DNA from: Thalassotalea euphylliae
GTDB lineage: Bacteria > Pseudomonadota > Gammaproteobacteria > Enterobacterales > Alteromonadaceae
DNA: 64,000 nt
Direction: 5' to 3'
Assembly: GCF_003390335.1 (NCBI RefSeq)
Contig: NZ_QUOU01000001.1
Coordinates: 3,596,001 to 3,660,000, forward strand
Of the stretch, positions 8,720 to 16,269 are shown piece by piece (the first letter of the stretch is position 1; each line of letters starts with the position of its first letter). The notes beneath the pieces were generated by a model. It was not told the DNA's origin. It saw nothing but the letters and a program-made list of their open reading frames with translations, and did no database searches. The position numbers were made by a program, and so were the translations under genes.

Positions 8720-10021
8720 TTAAACAGAAATCACCGAGCTTTCTTCAAAAACAATCGAAAACTCACTGCCCTGCTGCCAGCGGCTACTAATGACCAGCTC
8801 AGCGTTGTGATGATGCAATACGTGTTTGACAATTGCTAACCCAAGCCCTGAGCCTCCAGTATTACGAGAACGAGATTTGTCGACCCGGTAAAAACGCTCA
8901 GTTAAGCGATTAACGTCTTCAGGGCGGATACCTGGCCCATTATCTTGTACCGAAAATTTAACTTTACTGCCGTAACGTCGCCATGAAACACGAATTTCGC
9001 CGCCCTCTTGGGTGTAAGCAATAGCATTGGACAATAAATTCGCAAAGGCACTTTTAATTTCCGTATCAATACCGAGCACGCCGATGTCAGGGGCAATTTC
9101 GGCGCTAATGGCATGTTTCTTTTGTTGATTGAGCCAATGCGCATCTTTAAGCAATTGCTGTAAAATATCTGGCACATGCAAGGGCTGCTTCAATTCATTT
9201 TCAGTATTAACCTCAACTCGTGATAGCACCAATAATTGCTCTACTAAGCGATCCATCCGCGACACTTGCCCTTCAATAACATCAATTGCCTGCTGCCAAT
9301 GAGGTGCTAAACTGTCACCATCTGCCTGAATCATCTCAACATATCCACGCATTACCGTCAGTGGCGTTTTCAGTTCGTGTGAGACGTTAGCAACGAAGTC
9401 TCTGCGCATTTCCTCTACGCGGTGTACTTTGCTGACATCACGGGCGAGCAACAGCAAATGGCCTTTGCCGTAATCCATAAAACGCAGCTCAAGTTGAATA
9501 TCGGCATTAACGGGTGATGCCAATAAGCAAGGGGTATCAAAGTCCCCTTGCTCAAGATAGCTGGCAAATTCTGGCGCACGTAGCAGGTTATCAATGCGTT
9601 GCCCTTGATCTCCGGGCCACCGAACTCCTAGAAAACGGGATGCACGCTTGTTGCTCCACTGAATCGTTAAATCACTTCCCAACACGACGCCTGCATCGGG
9701 AATAGCCTCAGCACCATCGCGAAAACGGCGAATACGCTCATTAAGCCGCTTTTGTTTGTTGCGGTGTTTATGTACTAAGCGATCTAAGCCATCAAAAATA
9801 CGCCCCCAAATACCGTCAGCCTCAGGTGGCGATATTGATTTTGTGCGCCACAACCAAGTAGACAAAGTAAAAATATACTTATATTGGTAAGCGATTATTG
9901 CCAGTGCCGCAAGCAGCATTACAAAGAAAACGTGCCCTACTAGAAAACCTAATAGAGCACTTATTGAAAAGATAAAGGCAAGCTTAACAACAACTTGCCG
10001 TACTGAAATTCTAAATGGCAT
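8720..10021 (-). CDS. phoR: Phosphate regulon sensor histidine kinase PhoR
   Basis: The 433-aa inner-membrane kinase has two N-terminal membrane segments with almost no periplasmic loop (residues about 10-50), a PAS domain (about 98-200), a HisKA domain with phospho-acceptor His215 in VSHELKTPLTVMRGYVEM, and an HATPase domain with the N box (FANLLSNAIAYT) and G boxes (DNGPGIRPED, GGSGLGLAIVKH). The short membrane anchor followed by PAS is the PhoR pattern, in which the Pst transporter and PhoU relay phosphate status. It follows phoB by 4 bp, so the two genes are co-transcribed. With high phosphate it should dephosphorylate PhoB. Confidence 0.95.
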   Translation of the reverse strand: MPFRISVRQVVVKLAFIFSISALLGFLVGHVFFVMLLAALAIIAYQYKYIFTLSTWLWRTKSISPPEADGIWGRIFDGLDRLVHKHRNKQKRLNERIRRFRDGAEAIPDAGVVLGSDLTIQWSNKRASRFLGVRWPGDQGQRIDNLLRAPEFASYLEQGDFDTPCLLASPVNADIQLELRFMDYGKGHLLLLARDVSKVHRVEEMRRDFVANVSHELKTPLTVMRGYVEMIQADGDSLAPHWQQAIDVIEGQVSRMDRLVEQLLVLSRVEVNTENELKQPLHVPDILQQLLKDAHWLNQQKKHAISAEIAPDIGVLGIDTEIKSAFANLLSNAIAYTQEGGEIRVSWRRYGSKVKFSVQDNGPGIRPEDVNRLTERFYRVDKSRSRNTGGSGLGLAIVKHVLHHHNAELVISSRWQQGSEFSIVFEESSVISV

Positions 10022-10025
10022 ACAA

Positions 10026-10721
10026 CTAGTTTAGTACCTTTCCGGAAAAGCGATAACCGGCGCCACGTACTGTTTGGATAAAGTCTTCATGGCCGTGACC
10101 CGATATTGCCTTGCGCAAGCGACGAATATGCACGTCAACGGTGCGATCTTCCACATAAACATTCGTTCCCCAAACATTATCGAGCAACTGTTCACGTGAG
10201 TATACACGTTCAGTATGCGTCATAAAGAAGTGCAATAAACGAAATTCGGTTGGGCCAAGATCTAAGTCTTGATTATTGATCGTCACGCGATGCGCTACGG
10301 GATCTAGCTTCATACCGTGAAACTCAATAGCTTCTTCCAGTGCCGTTGGTGAGACACGGCGAATAACGGCTTTAATACGGGCAATCAGCTCTTTCGGTGA
10401 AAACGGCTTAGTCACATAATCATCAACACCTGCGTCAAAGCCTTTCACTTTGTCTTCTTCGTCGGCACGTGCGGTTAACATGATAATAGGAATATTGCGA
10501 GTGTACTCATTTTGCTTGAGTGTTTTCGCAAGTTTCACGCCGGTACCACCCGGTAACATCCAATCTAGCAGGATCAAATCTGGGTATGGCTCAACCACTT
10601 TTGCCATCGCTTGGTCAATATCTTGCGCTTCCACTGCATTAAAGCCGTTTTGCTCCAATACAAAAGTTATCATTTCCCTGATTGGGGCTTCGTCCTCAAC
10701 CACTAAGATTTGTCTGTTCAT
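10026..10721 (-). CDS. phoB: Phosphate regulon response regulator PhoB
   Basis: The 231-aa OmpR-type regulator has a receiver domain (about 3-120) with acidic pocket VVEDE, phospho-acceptor Asp53 in LILLDWMLPGGTG, and switch lysine in VTKPFSPKEL. The C-terminal winged-helix domain (about 130-230) carries the transactivation and recognition helix region (REQLLDNVWGTNVYVEDRTVDVHIRRLRKAI), highly typical of PhoB. It binds tandem Pho boxes to activate phosphate-starvation genes. It is first in the phoB-phoR operon. A Pho-box-like repeat 127 bp upstream suggests autoregulation. Confidence 0.96.
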   Translation of the reverse strand: MNRQILVVEDEAPIREMITFVLEQNGFNAVEAQDIDQAMAKVVEPYPDLILLDWMLPGGTGVKLAKTLKQNEYTRNIPIIMLTARADEEDKVKGFDAGVDDYVTKPFSPKELIARIKAVIRRVSPTALEEAIEFHGMKLDPVAHRVTINNQDLDLGPTEFRLLHFFMTHTERVYSREQLLDNVWGTNVYVEDRTVDVHIRRLRKAISGHGHEDFIQTVRGAGYRFSGKVLN

Positions 10722-10847
10722 TCAAATAATACCTGAAATTACTTAATCAACGTTTGGCTAATCACAGCTCTGAGATGACAGTACGTGTCATTATGACAGA
10801 TTGACTGTGCTTGGCTCCAGTAAATAAGACCATTGTGATAAAGTTTG

Positions 10848-10865
10848 ATTACACTTTTATTACAT
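10848..10865 (-). promoter_or_regulatory. Pho-box-like repeat upstream of phoB
   Basis: The minus-strand sequence ATGTAATAAAAGTGTAAT is a 7-4-7 direct repeat matching the Pho consensus at 14 of 18 positions and oriented toward phoB. Extra ATGACAG elements occur at 10775 and 10793, but not on an 11-bp phase. Confidence 0.62.
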
Positions 10866-10911
10866 GCAATACAATAACTGCAATCAAACGGTAATAGCCT
10901 CAAAATCCAAT

Positions 10912-10935
10912 AAAAAAGCCGCATATAGCGGCTTT
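10912..10935 (-). terminator. Rho-independent terminator of the porin gene
   Basis: On the minus strand, stem AAAGCCGC/GCGGCTTT with a 5-nt loop is followed by a T-run, 34 bp after the porin stop codon. Confidence 0.87.
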
Positions 10936-10968
10936 GATTAAGTGCTGTTTAAGATCTTCTAAACTCAG

Positions 10969-11892
10969 TTAGAATTTGTATTCAACACCAACAGCTAAGT
11001 AGTCTTCGTCTGCTTGTGTATCCATATCAAACGAAGTGAAGTAACCAAATACCTTAGTGCTTTTGGCTAATTTGTAATCAGCACCGACAGTGAAGCCAGT
11101 TTTGTCATCGCCACCGTCAGTATTCGCCGTTTGAACTTGCGCTTTTAAGTCTAAGTTTTTCATTAAACCGTATTTTGCAGAAACCATGAAACCATCAGTT
11201 TCCACATCGCTGTTTACTTTTTCTTGTGTTTGCGCGATGGCACCCAGTGTTACGCCAGCGACTTTAGTTGACGCAACAACACGCGCAACGTCATAACCGT
11301 TAACTTCTGAATCATATGCGACAGCGGCATAGAACTTAGATTTCTTTAATTTTGCATCACCATAGGTTACCGCGGTAGAAATGCCGTCATCAGCATCAAC
11401 ACTGTCTTCAGCGATGTAAGTGACGTGAAGCTTAAAGTTGTTAAATGCAGGTGACTTGTATGTAATCGTATCCGCTAAGCGGTTTTCACCTTTCCAAATT
11501 TGCTTGATATCACCATCAAGGTCACTGAATAGATCTACTTTGCCTTGTGCTTTTTTCAGTGCAGTATCGTTTTTACCCAACAACACTTCACCAAAACCAC
11601 CTTTTAGACCGAGATACTGGCTACGTGATGTGATGTTGTCATCTGCATCGCCATCCATGTCTACTTTGAATTCTGCTTTATAAACAACTTCTAAGCCGTG
11701 ACGTAATTCGTGGCTACCTTTTAAACCAATACGTGAATTATGACTTTTCACTTCGGTAAATGAGCCATCGCCTTCATCTGAATTTTGTACCGCCAAAATA
11801 GCTTTACCGTAAACGTCAACTGTTGCTGCCGATGCAGCAAATGAAGACGCTGAAAGAATAGCTAATGCGAGTGCTTGTTTAGTGAATTTCAT
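10969..11892 (-). CDS. Gram-negative porin, probably induced by phosphate starvation
   Basis: The 307-aa outer-membrane porin has a Sec signal peptide (MKFTKQALALAILSASSFAASA) and a mature start ATVDVYGKA typical of the trimeric general-porin family. The pattern SRIGLKGSHELRHGLEVVYKAEF and SQYLGLKGGFGEVLLGKNDT is the strand 2-4 signature. It ends in phenylalanine (GVEYKF) for BAM recognition. It lies beside phoB and is preceded, 59 bp before the ATG, by a Pho-box-like repeat closely similar to those of phoB and pstS. I therefore infer a PhoE-like role in anion or phosphate uptake. The barrel alone does not prove anion selectivity. Confidence 0.88.
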   Translation of the reverse strand: MKFTKQALALAILSASSFAASAATVDVYGKAILAVQNSDEGDGSFTEVKSHNSRIGLKGSHELRHGLEVVYKAEFKVDMDGDADDNITSRSQYLGLKGGFGEVLLGKNDTALKKAQGKVDLFSDLDGDIKQIWKGENRLADTITYKSPAFNNFKLHVTYIAEDSVDADDGISTAVTYGDAKLKKSKFYAAVAYDSEVNGYDVARVVASTKVAGVTLGAIAQTQEKVNSDVETDGFMVSAKYGLMKNLDLKAQVQTANTDGGDDKTGFTVGADYKLAKSTKVFGYFTSFDMDTQADEDYLAVGVEYKF

Positions 11893-11950
11893 CTTAATAC
11901 CTTTTAATTCAGTAGGTCATATGCAATGGCGCGCATTGTGACAACGCTAT

Positions 11951-11968
11951 GTGACACTTTTATTACAA
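11951..11968 (-). promoter_or_regulatory. Pho-box-like repeat upstream of the porin gene
   Basis: The minus-strand sequence TTGTAATAAAAGTGTCAC is a 7-4-7 direct repeat, 14 of 18 to the Pho consensus and nearly identical to the repeats before phoB and pstS. A further TTGTCAC lies 13 bp downstream of the second repeat unit. Its position fits a promoter-proximal activator site. Confidence 0.68.
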
Positions 11969-12186
11969 TGTGTATTTTTTTTGAATGTTTTGTGACTTTT
12001 TAATGTCTTATTTATTTCAACTTGATTACAAAGTCTTGATTATGTTAAATAAATAAACACTTCAAGCTAGCACTTCAACAGTACTGCCGAAATCTAACGA
12101 AGGCTTAAAACTGCGAAAAAGGCTGTTAAGTCTATGGAAAGTAGCTAGAATCAATGAATAAATAATAAGAACCTAAAAGGCAATCA

Positions 12187-13938
12187 ATGAAGGTTACCAG
12201 TGTATCGCGCAAGCTCTTGACGCGTGTGTTGTCGTTGTACTTCATCCTTACTCTCATTGTCACTTGCGTGCAAATAGCCGCCGAGTATTACAATGCTAAA
12301 AGCCATATCAATAGTGAGTTACTCACGCTAGAGAAAACATTTAGTGGCAGCTTAACGCGTGCAGTATGGGAATTAAATACGCAGCAAGCCATTGATATTG
12401 CCGAGGGCCTGGTTGCCATTCCGATGATTAAAGGCATCAAGGTCACTGACGAAAACAATCAAATTATTACCGAGCTTGGCGAAACAAAAGCGCTCAACGA
12501 CGCCAATTTTCCGGATATAAGTGACGCACTAAATCCACAACAACAAATTGATGGCAACATCATCCCAGACAACCTGTTTGGTCATACTTTCCCTTTAGTT
12601 TTTGAATTTTCAGGCAGAACGACCACAGTTGGTTCAGTCACCTTGCTTTCAAGCAATGAGGTGATTTTTAATCGAATCGAAGTCGGTATCTATTTTTTAA
12701 TTGGCAATGCTATGGTCAAAACCGCCGCTCTAGTGCTGCTGTTTAGCTTAGCATTCAATAAACTACTCACCGTGCCACTCAATGGCCTGACCGAGCAACT
12801 TAACCAATTAGATTTAGACGACCCAGAAGCCTCTAAGCTACATTCAGCTAATTTTGAAAAAAATGAGCTCAATGTACTCGAAGATGCCTACAACAACTTA
12901 ATCGATGAGCTAGTGCTCTTTAAAGATAAGCTAGCCCTAGCTCAAATCGACTTGGTGAGCGCCAATCAGCAACTCGACGAGCAAAACCTATTGCTAGAGC
13001 AAGAAGTGGCGAAGAAAACCTCTTCACTCAGCACCAGTATGCTGAAAATGGAAATGCAGCAACGAGAATTGCTCAAACAACAAGAAAAACTGACAGAAGA
13101 AAACCAACGCCGCAAAAAAACCGAGTTAACCCTAACGCAAACTAACCGCGATTTGAAAAACTCAATTATCGAGCTCAACAAAGCGCAAGCTCGACTGTTG
13201 GACGCAGAGAAAATGGCTGTGTTGGGCAATTTATCTGCCGAGGTTTCCCATGAAGTTAACACTCCGATTGGCGTTAGTATCACTTCAACCAGCTATTTGG
13301 CTGATTTACTCGCCAAATTAAAACGCGATATTGATAGTCAAGCTATCACTAAGCGCGGTATGGATGACTTTTTGTTAAACGCAGAGCAAAGCATTAGCTT
13401 ACTGCTGAATAATTTAAACCGTGCATCTGACTTAATCGCCAGCTACAAACAAGTCGCGGTTGACCAAACTAGCGATAAAATTCGCCCTATTAATATGGCG
13501 CAATACGTTGATGAAGTTATTCAGTCATTACACCCTAAACTCAAGAAAACAACGCATAGGATCAAAGTTAACTGCCCTGATAATGTTGACGTTTATGTGC
13601 ACGCAGGGGCTATTTCTCAAATATTCACTAACCTGATTATCAACTCCATTATTCACGGTTTTGACGGTTTACACCGCGGTGAAATTGAAATCGATATTAG
13701 CTATCAGCAAGAGCGTATCGCAATTGATTACAGCGATAACGGTCACGGTGTTGAGCCACAAGCACTGAACTATATCTTTGAGCCTTTTTATACCACTAAA
13801 GCAACCCAAGGAGGCACTGGCCTTGGCACACATATCGTTCACAGCCTAGTAACAGATACCCTTAACGGTGAAATTCAAGCCCGCAGTGAGGAAGGTCAGG
13901 GGCTATCATTCCATATTGAATTCGACAACATGAAATAA
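12187..13938 (+). CDS. Orphan membrane sensor histidine kinase
   Basis: The 583-aa protein has a membrane helix at about residues 14-32, a periplasmic sensor region (about 33-160), a second helix at about 163-190, a HAMP-like linker, and a long glutamine/leucine-rich coiled coil (about 235-345). The kinase core follows, with phospho-acceptor His in LSAEVSHEVNTPIGVSITSTSYL, an N box IFTNLIINSIIHGF, and G boxes DNGHGVE and GGTGLGTHIVHSLV. There is no receiver or output domain and no response-regulator gene beside it, so its partner is unknown. It is transcribed alone, divergently from the porin. Confidence 0.88.
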   Translation: MKVTSVSRKLLTRVLSLYFILTLIVTCVQIAAEYYNAKSHINSELLTLEKTFSGSLTRAVWELNTQQAIDIAEGLVAIPMIKGIKVTDENNQIITELGETKALNDANFPDISDALNPQQQIDGNIIPDNLFGHTFPLVFEFSGRTTTVGSVTLLSSNEVIFNRIEVGIYFLIGNAMVKTAALVLLFSLAFNKLLTVPLNGLTEQLNQLDLDDPEASKLHSANFEKNELNVLEDAYNNLIDELVLFKDKLALAQIDLVSANQQLDEQNLLLEQEVAKKTSSLSTSMLKMEMQQRELLKQQEKLTEENQRRKKTELTLTQTNRDLKNSIIELNKAQARLLDAEKMAVLGNLSAEVSHEVNTPIGVSITSTSYLADLLAKLKRDIDSQAITKRGMDDFLLNAEQSISLLLNNLNRASDLIASYKQVAVDQTSDKIRPINMAQYVDEVIQSLHPKLKKTTHRIKVNCPDNVDVYVHAGAISQIFTNLIINSIIHGFDGLHRGEIEIDISYQQERIAIDYSDNGHGVEPQALNYIFEPFYTTKATQGGTGLGTHIVHSLVTDTLNGEIQARSEEGQGLSFHIEFDNMK

Positions 13939-14038
13939 TCAGGTGCAGTTGACGCTGCGCTTGTTAATCAGGTGATTCAGCGATCTAATTGCGGTATGAT
14001 CCAGCCCGTTTTACTATTTACCCAAAAGGATAGCTTTG

Positions 14039-14968
14039 ATGTGGTTTAAGAACCTTTATTTCTTCGCCTTTACTCGCCCATTTAAATGGAGCGAGCAAGA
14101 ACTGGAACAACACTTATCTGAGCACCCTTATACACCATGTGCTTCTACCGAGCAGTCACACTTTGGCTGGGTAAATGCACTAGGTAAACACGGCAACACG
14201 CTAGTGCATACCGCCAATGGCAATTTCTTAATGTGCGCACGCAAAGAAGAAAAAATTCTGCCAGCCCCTGTGGTCAAAGATATGCTTGAAGAGCGATGCG
14301 CCAAGCTTGAGGAAGAGCAAGGCCGCAGTGCAACCAAAAAAGAAAAAGAGCAATTTAAAGAAGATATTACCTTTGAATTATTACCGCGCGCATTTAGTCG
14401 CTTTAGTGATACTCACGGTTATGTTTCACCGCAACACAATATCATCGTAATTAACTCTAGCTCGCGCGGTAAAGCAGAAGACTTTCTAGCCCTGTTGCGT
14501 AAAGTGCTTGGCACCTTGCCCGTCACCAGCTTTAGCCCTGACCAAGCACCTGACGAAGTGATGACCGATTGGATCACTGAGCAAAGTCTTGGCGATAATT
14601 TCCAACTTGGGACGGAAGCAGAATTCAATGCCCTAGGCGATGATGGCGCGGTAGTGCGCGTTAAAAATCAAGACTTAACCAGTCCAGAGATCAAAACACA
14701 TATTGATGCTGAAAAGTATGCTGTGAAAGTAGCGCTTGAATGGGACGATGCTATGTCTTGTATTCTATGTGATGACTTAGCGGTTAAGCGTTTGAAGTTC
14801 TTTGATGTATTACATGAGCAAAACGACGACATCGACAAAGACGATATCATCGCCCGCCTCGATGCCGACTTCGCGTTAATGTCAGGAGAACTAAATCGTT
14901 TTATCAGTGATTTATTAGCTGAGTTTTCACTGAAAACAACGGATTATTTAGACGACGAAGATAAATAA
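14039..14968 (+). CDS. rdgC: Recombination-associated protein RdgC
   Basis: RdgC forms a ring around double-stranded DNA and modulates RecA access. The 309-aa length and N-terminus MWFKNLYFFAFTRPFKWSEQELEQHL are characteristic, as are FGWVNALGKHG and the conserved RKVLGTLPVTSF segment in the middle. I place the start at the ATG at 14039; the codon before it is an in-frame TTG, and AAAGGA lies 9 bp upstream of the ATG. It is cytoplasmic and nucleoid-associated. It is a single gene ending in a strong terminator and converging on an HDOD gene. Confidence 0.94.
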   Translation: MWFKNLYFFAFTRPFKWSEQELEQHLSEHPYTPCASTEQSHFGWVNALGKHGNTLVHTANGNFLMCARKEEKILPAPVVKDMLEERCAKLEEEQGRSATKKEKEQFKEDITFELLPRAFSRFSDTHGYVSPQHNIIVINSSSRGKAEDFLALLRKVLGTLPVTSFSPDQAPDEVMTDWITEQSLGDNFQLGTEAEFNALGDDGAVVRVKNQDLTSPEIKTHIDAEKYAVKVALEWDDAMSCILCDDLAVKRLKFFDVLHEQNDDIDKDDIIARLDADFALMSGELNRFISDLLAEFSLKTTDYLDDEDK

Positions 14969-15010
14969 CAAGCTTGCGTATTTACTACCCGTTGTACCCC
15001 TCAAAAACTA

Positions 15011-15035
15011 AAAAAGCCGCATTCGCGGCTTTTTT
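15011..15035. terminator. Bidirectional Rho-independent terminator after rdgC
   Basis: Stem AAAAGCCGC/GCGGCTTTT with a 4-nt loop has an A-run before and a T-run after it, so it can end rdgC and also the HDOD transcript arriving from the other side. Confidence 0.88.
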
Positions 15036-15106
15036 GTTGGATTATTTTATTGCATTAGCATGTGCTGATTGACAGACTCTGTAAGAACCTAAGGTACTAT
15101 TCTAAA

Positions 15107-15161
15107 ATATGCCTAAGATATACCTACAATATAACTAAAATATGCCTAAAATATAGTTAAG
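15107..15161. repeat. Five-unit tandem repeat, 11-bp period
   Basis: Five consecutive 11-mers follow each other without gaps: ATATGCCTAAG, ATATACCTACA, ATATAACTAAA, ATATGCCTAAA, ATATAGTTAAG. They lie between the rdgC terminator and the stop codon of the HDOD gene, 5 bp from that stop. The unit length is about one helical turn. Confidence 0.8.
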
Positions 15162-15166
15162 CGACG

Positions 15167-16009
15167 TTACGAAAACATCGCCAGCGCTGCATCATAGGCT
15201 TCTTCAAACTCGTCAGTGTTCATAAAGTTCTCGTCTGGTAACACCCCTTTTCCCACGTAACTGCGCAACAGTGCTTCTTTCGTCGAGTCGTTTTTAAAAA
15301 CATCGTGATAAATGGCACCCGCGCGAATAAAGTCAAGGTAATGAGCTTCCGTCGGTAACACAGTTAAATCGCTCCAACTTTCCACCAGCTCTGTAAACTC
15401 CTCTGAGAACCCCCAAGCTCGGGTAACCTCTGCTCCAACCTTACTGCTTAGCTTGATAATTGCCTGCTGCAAAAAGGTGGGATTGGCAAAAACATCAGGG
15501 TGCTTTTCAGCTTCCATTAAAATGGGCAGCACGCCGATGTTGTGTACCAAAGAGGCCAACGCCAAAGTATCAACTGCTAACGAAGTATGTTTGTTGTCCT
15601 TTAAATAAAACGTCATCAGGGCAATAGCAACCGCACTGACCTTGATCGTTTTTTGCCAAGAATTTTTCATGTACATGTCAACGATTTCGTTTTCAGAGAC
15701 AAAGACTTGCTCTATTGCCATCGCTGTTGCAATACTTTTTATCTCTCTTAGCCCGATACGAGTGACCGCCTGATTAATACCCTCAACTTTTACTGCTCGC
15801 CCCATCAAGGCGCTATTGGCGACTTTCAAGAGCCCAAGTGAAAGCGCCGGATCTTGTGCAATAATAGTACTCATTTGATGTAAATCGACATCGGGATCGT
15901 CTGCGGCTTTTCTTACCTTTAGTGCTATTTCAGGTAAGGTTGGTAGTAATAGTGCATCGTGTTTTATTTTTTCTACCAAAATGGTGTACAAGGCATTTTC
16001 CGAAGACAT
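15167..16009 (-). CDS. HDOD-domain protein
   Basis: The 280-aa cytoplasmic protein is essentially one HDOD domain, an HD-related output domain without the complete HD metal site. Visible family patterns are LLPTLPEIALKVRKAADDP, then IIAQDPALSLGLLKVANSALMG and AVTRIGLREIKSIATAMAIEQVF. HDOD proteins act as signalling scaffolds in motility, c-di-GMP and stress pathways; the particular role is unknown here. AGGA precedes the ATG. It is divergent from trhP, with an FNR-type palindrome in the shared 260-bp intergenic region. A second HDOD protein of the same length is encoded at 36262-37104. Confidence 0.85.
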   Translation of the reverse strand: MSSENALYTILVEKIKHDALLLPTLPEIALKVRKAADDPDVDLHQMSTIIAQDPALSLGLLKVANSALMGRAVKVEGINQAVTRIGLREIKSIATAMAIEQVFVSENEIVDMYMKNSWQKTIKVSAVAIALMTFYLKDNKHTSLAVDTLALASLVHNIGVLPILMEAEKHPDVFANPTFLQQAIIKLSSKVGAEVTRAWGFSEEFTELVESWSDLTVLPTEAHYLDFIRAGAIYHDVFKNDSTKEALLRSYVGKGVLPDENFMNTDEFEEAYDAALAMFS

Positions 16010-16157
16010 GAATTATCCTTATGTTTTGATACCCTTAACTGAAAAAGTAGCACAAATCTTATGGCTTGGACGAGATAAATTTTATCGATTTTCGTTATTC
16101 ACCACTGGTAGATAAGCGATAAGACAATATGAAAAATTCCCTACTGGCCAGCAAAAT

Positions 16158-16171
16158 TTGATGTAAATCAA
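16158..16171. promoter_or_regulatory. Perfect FNR-type site upstream of trhP
   Basis: TTGATGTAAATCAA matches the FNR/EtrA consensus TTGAT-N4-ATCAA at every fixed position. It lies about 99 bp before the trhP start and 149 bp before the divergent HDOD gene. Confidence 0.7.
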
Positions 16172-16269
16172 TTTTTCTCTAGATAAGTCCCTTCACTGGT
16201 GACTTGGGCTTGCCGTATAAATTCTGATCGCTAGAATGCGCGAACTTATTTCTTCCAAGAAGTTGTTAT

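Noticed and set aside
10739..10924. Small ORF (61 codons, minus strand) between phoB and the porin
   Set aside because: It overlaps the Pho-like repeat and the porin terminator, has no ribosome site, and its product has no recognisable pattern.
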